NCBI RefSeq assembly: GCF_014203705.1
Contig: NZ_JACHJR010000001.1
Location: 5,456,001-5,520,000 of the forward strand
Origin: Kitasatospora gansuensis
GTDB lineage: Bacteria; Actinomycetota; Actinomycetes; Streptomycetales; Streptomycetaceae
Direction: 5' to 3'
DNA: 64,000 bases
In this document: in pieces, positions 8,279-16,047 of the stretch
How positions within the stretch are numbered: the first letter of the stretch is position 1
Layout of the letters: each line of letters begins with the position of its first letter
The notes under the pieces: generated by a model
The model's input: the letters and a program-made list of their open reading frames with translations, nothing else
Database searches by the model: none
Told to the model about the DNA's origin: nothing
Position numbers and translations under genes: made by a program

Positions 8279-9124
8279 ATGTCCCACCGCCTCGCCCTCG
8301 TCACCGACTCCACGGCCTACCTTCCGCAGCAGGCCATCGACCGGCACCGGATCACGGTGGTCCCGCTCAGCGTGGTGGTCGGTGACACGGTCCTGACCGA
8401 GGGCGTCGAGATCTCCCCGAAGGACGTCGCCGAGGCGCTCCGCGGCAAGCAACGGGTGACCACCTCCCGCCCCAGCCCGGAGACCTTCGCCGCCGCCTAC
8501 CGGGCCGCCGCCGAGGCCGGGGCCACTGGCATCGTCTCGGCGCACATCTCCGCCGAGCTGTCCGGCACCGGCGAAGCGGCCAGGCTGGCCGCCGCCGAGG
8601 CCGGGATCCCGGTCCGGGTGGTCGACAGCCGCCTGGTCGGCATGGCGCTCGGCCACTGCGTCCTGACGGCGGCTCAGGCCATCGAGGACGGGCTCGACCT
8701 GGACGCGGTGGCCGCCGCCGCGACCGCCAGGGCGGAGCGGACCAGCGGCTTCTTCTACGTGGACACCCTGGAGTACCTGCGGCGGGGTGGCCGGATCGGC
8801 GCCGCGCGGGCGCTGCTCGGCTCCGCGCTCTCGGTCAAGCCGCTGCTGCACCTCTCCGGCGGCCGGATCGAACCGCTGGAGAAGGTCCGGACGGCCTCCC
8901 GGGCGATCGCCCGGCTGGAGGAGATCGCGGTCGAGAAGGCGGGCACCGACGAGGTGGACATCACCGTGCACCACCTGGCCGCCGAGGACCGGGCCGAGCC
9001 GTTGGCGGAGCGGCTGCGGGCGCGGGTGCCGGGGCTGCGCGAGCTGTCGGTGGTGGAGGTGGGCGCGGTGATCGGCGCCCACGTCGGTCCCGGGCTGCTG
9101 GCCGTGGTGGTCGCACCGCGCTGA
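8279..9124 (+). CDS. degV: DegV family fatty-acid-binding protein
   Basis: 281-aa cytoplasmic protein starting SHRLALVTDSTAYLP, the signature DSTA/DSTS opening of DegV/FakB proteins. Other family positions are the SGTGEAA segment (about residue 95) that holds the fatty-acid carboxylate, and LEYLRRGGRIGAA (about residue 165). FakB-like proteins present fatty acids to the kinase FakA; whether this copy does so is unknown because no fakA is nearby. Length is normal. TANNNT-like TACCCT at 8266-8271 lies just upstream of the ATG. Confidence 0.9.
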   Translation: MSHRLALVTDSTAYLPQQAIDRHRITVVPLSVVVGDTVLTEGVEISPKDVAEALRGKQRVTTSRPSPETFAAAYRAAAEAGATGIVSAHISAELSGTGEAARLAAAEAGIPVRVVDSRLVGMALGHCVLTAAQAIEDGLDLDAVAAAATARAERTSGFFYVDTLEYLRRGGRIGAARALLGSALSVKPLLHLSGGRIEPLEKVRTASRAIARLEEIAVEKAGTDEVDITVHHLAAEDRAEPLAERLRARVPGLRELSVVEVGAVIGAHVGPGLLAVVVAPR

Positions 9125-9149
9125 AACTCCCTCCTTCGAGGGACCAGGG

Positions 9150-9176
9150 TTGTCCACAACCCCAGGGTTTTCCACA
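9150..9176 (+). promoter_or_regulatory. Tandem DnaA boxes upstream of comEA
   Basis: TTGTCCACA (9150-9158) is an exact match to the Streptomyces DnaA box consensus; TTTTCCACA (9168-9176) differs at one base. They are in the same orientation, 18 bp apart, within a longer direct repeat (AGGGTTNTCCACA). They lie between degV and comEA, about 50 bp before the comEA start. Family knowledge: DnaA can act as a transcription factor at such sites. Function here is inferred. Confidence 0.65.
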
Positions 9177-9228
9177 GCTGATGGCTGGTTGGCCGGGCTT
9201 CTTGCCGGGCGCTCGTACCGTCTTCGGC

Positions 9229-10038
9229 ATGAGAACGATGACCCCGGGCGCAGCCCGTCGCCAGGAGACCGCCGAGACCGTCCGTGGGCGGCTGACCTAT
9301 CTCTTCCTGACACCGGCTCAGGCGGATCCGGCAGCTCGGGCGGCCCCGCCGATCGATCCTCCCGAGCCGTCCGAGGACGTGCTGCCGCCGCCCGCGCCGC
9401 CTCCGGCTGTGCGCGGTCTGCTGTTCGACCGGCGGGCGGTGCTCGGCCTGTCGGTGCTGCTGTTGCTCGCGGTCGGGTACGCCGTGCAGCACTTCTGGCT
9501 CGGCCGTCCCTCGGCGGTCGCCGTCCCGGCCACGGTGGCCGCGGGCTCCTCGGCATCGGCCCCGGCCTCGACCGGGCCGCGCTCGGGGGCAGGGCCGGCG
9601 TCGGGAGCGCCGCCGGGGCCGGCGTCGGGGCCGACCGTGGTGGTGGATGTCGCGGGGAAGGTCCGGCACCCGGGCCTGCGGACACTGCCGAGCGGAGCCA
9701 GGGTGGCCGACGCGCTCGTGCTGGCGGGCGGTCCGCTGCCCGACACGGCCACCGACGGGCTCAACCTCGCCCGGGTGCTCACCGACGGCGAGCAGATCCT
9801 GGTCGGCGCGGGAGCCGTCGCCGGGGCCGCGCCGGGTGCCCGGGCCGGGCCCGTCAGCGTCAACCTGGCCACCAGGGAGCAGCTCGACGCCCTGCCCGGG
9901 GTGGGCCCGACGCTGGCTCAGCGCATTCTGCAGCACCGTCAGGAGCACGGCCCGTTCCGCTCCCTCGACCAGCTCCGTCAGATCAGCGGCATCGGTGACC
10001 GGAAGTACGCCGAGCTCCGGGCGCTGCTGACGCTGTGA
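9229..10038 (+). CDS. comEA: ComEA family DNA-binding protein
   Basis: 269 aa. The N-terminal cytoplasmic part is Pro-rich, then one transmembrane helix (AVLGLSVLLLLAVGYAVQHF, about residue 85), a Ser/Ala/Pro linker, a SLBB-type domain (VVDVAGKVRHPGLRTLPSGA) and a C-terminal double helix-hairpin-helix (LDALPGVGPTLAQRILQHRQ, then ISGIGDRKYAELRALL). This is the ComEA architecture: an extracytoplasmic, membrane-tethered receptor for double-stranded DNA. Start 9229 is preferred because TACCGT at 9216-9221 gives a leaderless-type promoter; an ATG at 9181 is in frame. It overlaps comEC by 4 bp. Natural competence is not established in Streptomyces, so the role is uncertain. Confidence 0.88.
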   Translation: MRTMTPGAARRQETAETVRGRLTYLFLTPAQADPAARAAPPIDPPEPSEDVLPPPAPPPAVRGLLFDRRAVLGLSVLLLLAVGYAVQHFWLGRPSAVAVPATVAAGSSASAPASTGPRSGAGPASGAPPGPASGPTVVVDVAGKVRHPGLRTLPSGARVADALVLAGGPLPDTATDGLNLARVLTDGEQILVGAGAVAGAAPGARAGPVSVNLATREQLDALPGVGPTLAQRILQHRQEHGPFRSLDQLRQISGIGDRKYAELRALLTL

Positions 10039-12479
10039 CGGTTCACCCGGTCGCGCCCCACCCGGCCGAGCCCGCCGACCTCCGGCTGCTGGCGCCCACG
10101 GTCGCGGTCTGGGCGGTCACCGCCGCCGTGCTCGGCCTCGGTGCGCAGCACCGTCCGCTGCTGCTGGGTGCGGCGGCCCTGCTCGTCGTCACCGCCCTCG
10201 TCCTGCTGCACCGCACCGCTCCGTCCGGCGCCCTGATCGCCGCCACCCTGCTGGCCGCGGCCGCCGCGACGGCCGGCACCACCCTGCACACCGCCGACCT
10301 GCACCGGGGCCCGATCCCCGCGCTCGCCCGCTCCGAGGCCCCACCCCAGCTGACCGTCGAACTCACCGTCACCGGCGACCCCAAACCCCGTACCTCGCAC
10401 GCCCGGGGCACCACCCCCGGGCAGTCCATGCTCACCCTCGCCGCCACCGTCGACCGGGTCGGCGCGGAGGTGGCCACCACGACGCCCGTCACCGTGGTGG
10501 TCCGCGCCCAGGACGTCGCCGCCTGGCGCGAGGTGATCCCGTCCACCCGGCTGCGGGCGGACGTCCGACTGCTGCCCGCCACCGAGGAGTACCGCAGCAC
10601 CGCCGCCGCCCTGCTGGCGCAGGGGCCACCCCGACAGCTCGAAGCCCCCGGCCACGCCCAGCAGTTGGCCGCCCGGCTGCGGGCGGGCCTGCGGGCGGCC
10701 ACCGACCACCTCGCCACCGACCCCCGGGGTCTGCTCCCCGGCCTGGTGGTGGGTGACACCACCCGACTGCCCGCCGATCTCGACCAGGCGTTCCGGGCCA
10801 CCGACCTGGGGCACCTGACCGCGGTCTCCGGGGCCAATCTCGCCATCGTGCTGGCCGTCCTGCTCGGCACGCCCAGCCGGGCGGGCAGCACCGCCAGGGG
10901 CGGCCTGGCGGGCCTGCTCGGGCTGCCGCTGCGCACCACCGCCCTGGTCGGGGCCGCGCTCACGGTGGCGTTCGTGACGGTCTGCCGCCCGGAGCCGAGC
11001 GTGCTGCGGGCCGCCGCCACCGGGCTGGTCGGCCTGCTCGCACTGGCCACCGGACGTCCCCGGCAGGCGCTGCCCGCGCTCTGCTCGGCCGTCCTGCTGC
11101 TGCTCCTGTTCGACCCGTACCTGGCCCGGTCCTTCGGCTTCCTGTTCTCCGTCCTCGCCACCACCGGTCTGCTCACGCTCGGCCCGCGCTGGTCCGCCGC
11201 TCTGCGGGCCCGGGGCTGGCCCGAGTACCTGGCGGCCGCAGCCGGGGCCACCGCCGCCGCCCAGGCCCTCTGCGCCCCGGCCACCATCCTGCTGGCGCCC
11301 CGGATCAGCCTGGTCGCCATCCCCTGCAACCTGCTCGCCGAGGCGGCCGTCGCACCGGCCACCCTGCTCGGCTTCGCCACGCTCGCCGTCGATCCGCTGT
11401 CCCGCCCCGCCGCCCGGCTGCTGGCCGATCTGGCGGCCGTCCCCACCGGCTGGCTGGCCGCCGTCGCCCGGCACGGCGCGGCCCTCCCCGGGGCCCAACT
11501 CAATTGGCCCGGCGGCCTGTTCGGGGCCGCCCTGCTCGCGCTGGCCACCCTTGCGCTGGCCTGGTCCGCTCGCCCGCTCCGGGCCGCGAGCCGGTTCCGG
11601 CCGGTCGCCGCCACCCTCCTCACCCTGACCCTGCTGCTCGCCGTGCTCCGCCCGGCTCCGCTCGCCCGGCTCGCCACCGGTTGGCCGCCGCCCGACTGGC
11701 GGTTCGTCATGTGCGATGTGGACCAGGGCGACATGTCCGTGCTCCCGATCGGTTCGCCCGCCGACAGCGCGATCGTGGTGGACACCGGTCCCGACCCGCT
11801 CGCCGCCGACCGCTGCCTGCGCGAACTGGGCATCACCACCGTGCCGTTGATCATCCTGAGCCACTATCACGCGGACCATGTCGAGGGCCTGCCCGGTGTG
11901 CTGCGCGGCCGTACGGTCGGGGCCGTCCAGGTCACCACCCTGGACTCGCCGCCGGGCGAACGGGCCCGGGTGCTGGCCTGGTCCGCCGCCGCCCAGGTCC
12001 CGGTGCTGCCGGCCCGGCCGGACGAGCGGCGCAGCGCGGGCCCCGACCTCTCCTGGCAGCTGCTCTGGCCCACCGACCCGCTCGACCCGACCGCCCCGGG
12101 GGCCAACAACGCCAGCATCGCCCTGATCGCCACCGTCGGCCGACCACCCGACGTGCTCCGGATCGCCCTGCTCGGCGACCTCGAACCACCGGCGCAGGCA
12201 GCCCTGCGAGCCCGGCTGACGCCGCCTCAGGTGGAGGTCCTCAAGGTCGCCCACCACGGCTCGGCCCACCAGGACGAGGAACTCACCAGCGCCCTGCACC
12301 CCCGGCTGGCCCTGATCTCCTGCGGCCCGGAGAACCCGTACGGCCACCCGTCCCCGGCCACCGTCGACCGGCTCCGCTCGCTCGGCGCGACGGTGCTGCG
12401 GACCGACCGGTCCGGGGCGATCGCCGTCATCGGCAGCGCCACTACGCTGCACGCCGTCACCCAAGGAGCGGAGCCGTGA
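10035..12479 (+). CDS. comEC: ComEC/Rec2 DNA channel with metallo-beta-lactamase domain
   Basis: 814 aa, start GTG 10035 overlapping the comEA stop (GTGA). The N-terminal third has three transmembrane segments and a DUF4131-like region. The competence domain has the conserved stretch LGHLTAVSGANLAIVLAVLL (about residue 260) and about eight helices. The C-terminal domain is a metallo-beta-lactamase fold with SHYHADHVEGL as the HxHxDH zinc motif and KVAHHGSAHQ near the end. In competent bacteria ComEC carries single-stranded DNA across the membrane and the beta-lactamase-like domain may be the nuclease. Translational coupling with comEA is clear from sequence. Confidence 0.93.
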   Translation: MTVHPVAPHPAEPADLRLLAPTVAVWAVTAAVLGLGAQHRPLLLGAAALLVVTALVLLHRTAPSGALIAATLLAAAAATAGTTLHTADLHRGPIPALARSEAPPQLTVELTVTGDPKPRTSHARGTTPGQSMLTLAATVDRVGAEVATTTPVTVVVRAQDVAAWREVIPSTRLRADVRLLPATEEYRSTAAALLAQGPPRQLEAPGHAQQLAARLRAGLRAATDHLATDPRGLLPGLVVGDTTRLPADLDQAFRATDLGHLTAVSGANLAIVLAVLLGTPSRAGSTARGGLAGLLGLPLRTTALVGAALTVAFVTVCRPEPSVLRAAATGLVGLLALATGRPRQALPALCSAVLLLLLFDPYLARSFGFLFSVLATTGLLTLGPRWSAALRARGWPEYLAAAAGATAAAQALCAPATILLAPRISLVAIPCNLLAEAAVAPATLLGFATLAVDPLSRPAARLLADLAAVPTGWLAAVARHGAALPGAQLNWPGGLFGAALLALATLALAWSARPLRAASRFRPVAATLLTLTLLLAVLRPAPLARLATGWPPPDWRFVMCDVDQGDMSVLPIGSPADSAIVVDTGPDPLAADRCLRELGITTVPLIILSHYHADHVEGLPGVLRGRTVGAVQVTTLDSPPGERARVLAWSAAAQVPVLPARPDERRSAGPDLSWQLLWPTDPLDPTAPGANNASIALIATVGRPPDVLRIALLGDLEPPAQAALRARLTPPQVEVLKVAHHGSAHQDEELTSALHPRLALISCGPENPYGHPSPATVDRLRSLGATVLRTDRSGAIAVIGSATTLHAVTQGAEP

Positions 12480-12483
12480 CGCG

Positions 12484-13347
12484 CTACTCCCCGGCGCTGC
12501 TGAACTGCTCGCTGCCGATCACCCGGAGCAGTTCCAGGTGGTTGATGTCCGGGGTGCCCGGGGGCGGGGTGAAGATCAGCAGTCGCTGGTCCTCAGCCGG
12601 GGTGGCCAGGGTCTGGAGGTCCAGGTTGATGGGGCCGATGGCCGGGTGGCTGACGCGCATCCGGCTGGTCCGGCGGACGGCCACCTCGTGCAGTTCCCAC
12701 AGGGTGCGGAACTCCTCGCTGGCGGCGGATATCCGCCGTACCAGCTCGGTCGACGCCGCGTCAGCGCCCCGCCGGGCCACGGCGGCCCGCAGGTCGGCGA
12801 CCTGGACCCGGCTCAGCTGGTCGTGCTCCTCGGCGGGGTAGGCCGCGCGGAGCGAGGGGTCGGTGAACCAGCGTTCGATGACGTTGCTCTCGTTCGGCCG
12901 GAGCGAGCAGACGCTGCCGAACAGGGCGGTGGCCATGTCGTTCTGGGCCAGCAGCTGGCCCAGGTCGCTGATCAGCTGGGCCGGGGTCTCCTTGAGCCGG
13001 TCGAGCAGGTAGAGCAGGCCGGGCTCGATGTGCCCGCCGACCTGCCGCCCGGCCGGTGGGCGGTGGCCGGCGAGCAGGTAGAGGTGGTCCCGTTCGTCCT
13101 CGCTCAGCCGCAGGGCGCGGGCCAGCGAGGAGAGGATCTGCGGCGAGGGCTGGGGGCTGCGGGCCTGCTCCAGCCGGATGTAGTAGTCGGCCGACATCCC
13201 CGCCAGCTGGACCACCTCCTCGCGGCGCAGCCCGGGAGTCCGCCGCCGGGTGCCGGCCGACAGCCCGACGTCCTGGGGGCTGATCCGCTCCCGGCAGCGG
13301 CGGAGGAAGTCGGCGAGCTCGCGGCGGTCCATGTCCATGCGGATCAT
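12484..13347 (-). CDS. XRE family regulator with MmyB-like ligand domain
   Basis: 287 aa. Residues about 5-85 are an XRE helix-turn-helix (ELADFLRRCRERISPQDVGL, then RTPGLRREEVVQLAGMSADY). The rest (about 105-285) is the MmyB-like, PAS-related ligand-binding domain with the conserved WRERWF-like region here as NVIERWFTDPSLRAAYP. Many such regulators in actinomycetes control an adjacent oxidoreductase, but no partner is adjacent here. It converges on comEC. Several in-frame Met codons (13347, 13338, 13332) leave the exact start open; the first is used. Confidence 0.85.
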   Translation of the reverse strand: MIRMDMDRRELADFLRRCRERISPQDVGLSAGTRRRTPGLRREEVVQLAGMSADYYIRLEQARSPQPSPQILSSLARALRLSEDERDHLYLLAGHRPPAGRQVGGHIEPGLLYLLDRLKETPAQLISDLGQLLAQNDMATALFGSVCSLRPNESNVIERWFTDPSLRAAYPAEEHDQLSRVQVADLRAAVARRGADAASTELVRRISAASEEFRTLWELHEVAVRRTSRMRVSHPAIGPINLDLQTLATPAEDQRLLIFTPPPGTPDINHLELLRVIGSEQFSSAGE

Positions 13348-13433
13348 GATTCCGCAGTAGCTGACGCTCAGCCAGGGATTACCGATCCCAGTCAGCGCGG
13401 GACCCGGTCAGCCCAGGCTCCGGCCGGCCCCGG

Positions 13434-13691
13434 TCAGCCCTCCTCGCGCCAGCCGTCCTGCTCCGCGCTCAGCCGGTCCAGGGCGGCGAGCTGCTCCGCC
13501 GTCCAGCCGCCCTCCTCGGGCGCCTCCAGCACCACCAGCCACTGCGCGTCCTCCGCGTCGTCCTCCCCGGCCAGGGCGTCCCGGACGAGCTCGATCTCGC
13601 CCAGCTCGGGCCAGCGGGCGGACAGCTCCTCCGTCACCTCCTCGGCGGAGTCACGGTCGGGGAACACGAGCAGTTGGCGGGTGAGGTTCAT
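13434..13691 (-). CDS. Small acidic protein, RraB-like
   Basis: 85 aa, starting MNLTRQLLVFPDRDSAEEVT. The pattern FPD-x(3)-A-E-E-V, a central strand QWLVVLEAP and a final LDRLSAEQDGW resembles the alpha/beta fold of regulators of ribonuclease E activity (RraB), which end in a similar dGWe motif. The similarity is by eye and weak. The start ATG 13691 is internal to a longer open frame, whose upstream part overlaps holA on the other strand and lacks coding character. It is divergent from holA with an 80-bp gap. Confidence 0.55.
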   Translation of the reverse strand: MNLTRQLLVFPDRDSAEEVTEELSARWPELGEIELVRDALAGEDDAEDAQWLVVLEAPEEGGWTAEQLAALDRLSAEQDGWREEG

Positions 13692-13771
13692 GGTCACGGC
13701 ACTATTGTCCACGGACCGCCGGGCACGCATTGGCGGGGTGCTGTCGGCGGCACGTGCGATCCTGGTTGGCG

Positions 13772-14767
13772 ATGGCCAGGAAGAGTGCACCCGACGACCT
13801 GCTCGCCCCGCTGACCCTGGTGGTCGGCCAGGAGGAGCTGCTGCTCGACCGCGCGGTCGCCGCCGTGGTCGCCGCCGCCCGGGCGGCCGATCCGGACACC
13901 GACGTACGCGACCTCGCCCCCGGTGCCCTGCAGCCCGGCAGCCTGGCCGAGTTGACCACGCCCTCGCTCTTCGCCGAGCGCAAGGTGATCGTGGTCCGGG
14001 CCGCGCAGGACCTCGGGGCGGATTCGGTCAAGGAGCTCCGGGCCTACCTCGACTCGCCCGCCGAGGAGGTCATGGTGGTGCTGGTGCACGCCGGTGGTGC
14101 CAAGGGCAAGGGCCTGCTGGACGCCGGGCGCAAGCTCGGCGCCCGCGAGGTGACCTGCCCCAAGCTCACCAAGGCCGGGGAGAAACTGGCCTTCATCAAG
14201 GGCGAGTTCCGCACCCTGGGCCGGTCCGCCACCCCCGAGGCCTGCCAGGCCCTGCTGGACGCGCTCGGCAGCGACCTGCGCGAGCTGGCCGCCGCCTGCA
14301 GCCAGTTGACCGCCGACATCGAGGGTGCGATCGACGAGACCGCGGTCGCCCGCTACTACGGCGGCCGGGCCGAGGCCACCGGCTTCGAGGTGGCCGACCT
14401 GGCCGTCACCGGCCGGACGGCCGAGGCGCTGGAGCGGCTGCGCTGGGCCCTGGCGGTCGGTCAGCCGCCGACCGGTATCACCTACGCGCTCGCCTCCGGC
14501 GTCCGCAGCATCGGCCGGCTGGCCAGCGCGGGCCGGAACATGCGGCCGGGCGACCTGGCCCGGGAGTTGGGCATGCCGCCGTGGAAGGTGGACCGGGTCC
14601 GCCAGCAGATGCGCGGCTGGACGGGCGACGGGGTCGCCACCGCCCTCACCGCGATCGCCCGGGCCGACGCCGACGTCAAGGGCGGCTCCGGTGACCCGGC
14701 CTACGCCCTGGAGCGCGCCGTGGTCGCGGTGGCCAGGGCCTCCCGCGCGGGCGCCCGCTCGTACTGA
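13772..14767 (+). CDS. holA: DNA polymerase III delta subunit
   Basis: 331-aa clamp-loader subunit that opens the sliding clamp. It begins ARKSAPDDLLAPLTLVVGQE, with the family G-x-E-x-L-L-x-x-R region (VGQEELLLDRAV), and continues with AAA+-like domains I-II (degenerate ATPase) and the helical domain III (AVTGRTAEALERLRWALAVG, then PPWKVDRVRQQMRGWT). Length is typical. ATG 13772 is preferred over the in-frame 13730 start, whose extra residues (MAGCCRRHVRSWLA) are unlike the family; GATCCT 8-13 bases upstream suggests a leaderless transcript. Confidence 0.93.
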   Translation: MARKSAPDDLLAPLTLVVGQEELLLDRAVAAVVAAARAADPDTDVRDLAPGALQPGSLAELTTPSLFAERKVIVVRAAQDLGADSVKELRAYLDSPAEEVMVVLVHAGGAKGKGLLDAGRKLGAREVTCPKLTKAGEKLAFIKGEFRTLGRSATPEACQALLDALGSDLRELAAACSQLTADIEGAIDETAVARYYGGRAEATGFEVADLAVTGRTAEALERLRWALAVGQPPTGITYALASGVRSIGRLASAGRNMRPGDLARELGMPPWKVDRVRQQMRGWTGDGVATALTAIARADADVKGGSGDPAYALERAVVAVARASRAGARSY

Positions 14768-14817
14768 CGGGCACCCGGGCGGGCCGCCGGTACGAGCGGG
14801 CGGGTCTACAGTGCCGG

Positions 14818-15990
14818 TCACACCTCGGCGAGGGCCTGCCAGCGGATCCGGGTGCTGCACAGCGAGACCAGCCCGGCCGAGGCCGCGACGGCGGCCATGC
14901 CCCAGACCAGGCTGCTGCCGTCCGCGATGAAGCCGATGACCGCCGGGCCGGCCAGCAGGCCGATGGTGCCCATCGCGGCGACCAGCGCCAGCGCGTCCGG
15001 GCCCTGGCGGGCGGCGGCCACGTAGACGCACGGGGTGATCGCCGCGGTGCCCAGGCCGACGCAGGCGAAGCCGATCAGCGCGGGGACGACCCCGCCGACC
15101 AGCAGGGCGGTGGCGAGCCCGGCGCCGGCCAGCGCGCTGCCCGCGACCACGATCCGGCCGTCGCCCCAGCGGGCGCGCCAGCCGTCCGCGAAGATCCGGG
15201 CCAGCACCATCATCCCGGAGACCACGGCGATGCCCAGCGGTGCGACCTGGGCCGAGGCGCTGACCACGTCCTTGAGGTAGAGCGTCGACCAGTCGTTCAT
15301 GGCGCCTTCGGTGATGGTGCCGAACACCATCGCCAGGCCCATCCAGACGGTCACCCGGGTCGGCAGCGTCAGCCCGCGCTTGGCGGGCTGCTCACCCGGC
15401 TCCGCGTCCTGCGCGGGCTGCTGATCACCCGTCAGCAGTCCGGACCGGGTGAGCCCGACCGCCAGGAGCAGCAGCACGGTGGTCACGCCGAAGTGCACGG
15501 CCAGCGCCGAGGTGAAGAAGGTGACGCCGGAGGCGACCAGCGCGGCGGCCAGCGAACCGGCGCTGAAGGTGGCGTGGAACCTGGCCATCGCGGTGCGCCG
15601 GTACTCGACCTCGAGGGCGGCGCCCTGGGCGTTCATCGCGACGTTCAGGAAGCCCACCGCCACCCCGTCCAGGCAGATCACCAGCAGGGTGACGGGGTAG
15701 TTCGGCGTCACGGCCAGCACCAGCAGGATCACGGCCAGCGCGAGGGCGGCCAGCAGCGACAGGCGCCGTGAGCCCAGCCGCCTCATCGCCGGCGCCACCA
15801 GCGGGTAGGAGGCCGCCGCGCCCACGCCGCCGGCCATCAGCAGCAGCCCGAGCTGCGCCTCGGTGAGGTCCAGCTCCGTCTTCAGCGCGGGGAGCCGGGA
15901 GACCCAGGTGGCGTACTGGAACCCGAGGAAGAAGAACAGCGCGGCGATCGCCAACTGGGCTCTACGGAAGGGGTCGTGAACGCGGAGCAT
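14818..15990 (-). CDS. MFS transporter, YbjJ-like
   Basis: 390 aa with 12 hydrophobic segments. The opening ALFFFLGFQYATWVSRLPAL, with LGLLLMAGGVGAAASYPLVA and RRLGSRRLS (motif A-like) after it, is typical of the YbjJ/inner-membrane MFS group. Substrate unknown. It lies 57 bp downstream of the GT-A/GNAT fusion gene in the same direction, so the two are probably cotranscribed and the transporter may export a product made by that enzyme; this is inference from context. It converges on holA. Confidence 0.85.
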   Translation of the reverse strand: MLRVHDPFRRAQLAIAALFFFLGFQYATWVSRLPALKTELDLTEAQLGLLLMAGGVGAAASYPLVAPAMRRLGSRRLSLLAALALAVILLVLAVTPNYPVTLLVICLDGVAVGFLNVAMNAQGAALEVEYRRTAMARFHATFSAGSLAAALVASGVTFFTSALAVHFGVTTVLLLLAVGLTRSGLLTGDQQPAQDAEPGEQPAKRGLTLPTRVTVWMGLAMVFGTITEGAMNDWSTLYLKDVVSASAQVAPLGIAVVSGMMVLARIFADGWRARWGDGRIVVAGSALAGAGLATALLVGGVVPALIGFACVGLGTAAITPCVYVAAARQGPDALALVAAMGTIGLLAGPAVIGFIADGSSLVWGMAAVAASAGLVSLCSTRIRWQALAEV

Positions 15991-16047
15991 GTGTGAATCA
16001 GCCTTCTTCGTCTTCGGTGGGGGTCTTCGAGCTCGGGGGCGGACCGG

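Noticed and set aside
9978..12464. 828-codon Gly/Gln-rich minus-strand frame opposite comEC
   Set aside because: Composition (long Gly/Gln/Arg runs) is that of a high-GC third-position shadow; comEC on the other strand is unmistakable.
12484..13347. Toxin-antitoxin or phage-repressor role for the XRE gene
   Set aside because: The MmyB-like C-terminal domain marks a ligand-responsive regulator, and no toxin-sized partner is adjacent.
13434..13790. 118-codon form of the small RraB-like protein
   Set aside because: The first 33 codons overlap holA on the opposite strand and read as low-information Arg/Ser sequence; ATG 13691 is a better start.
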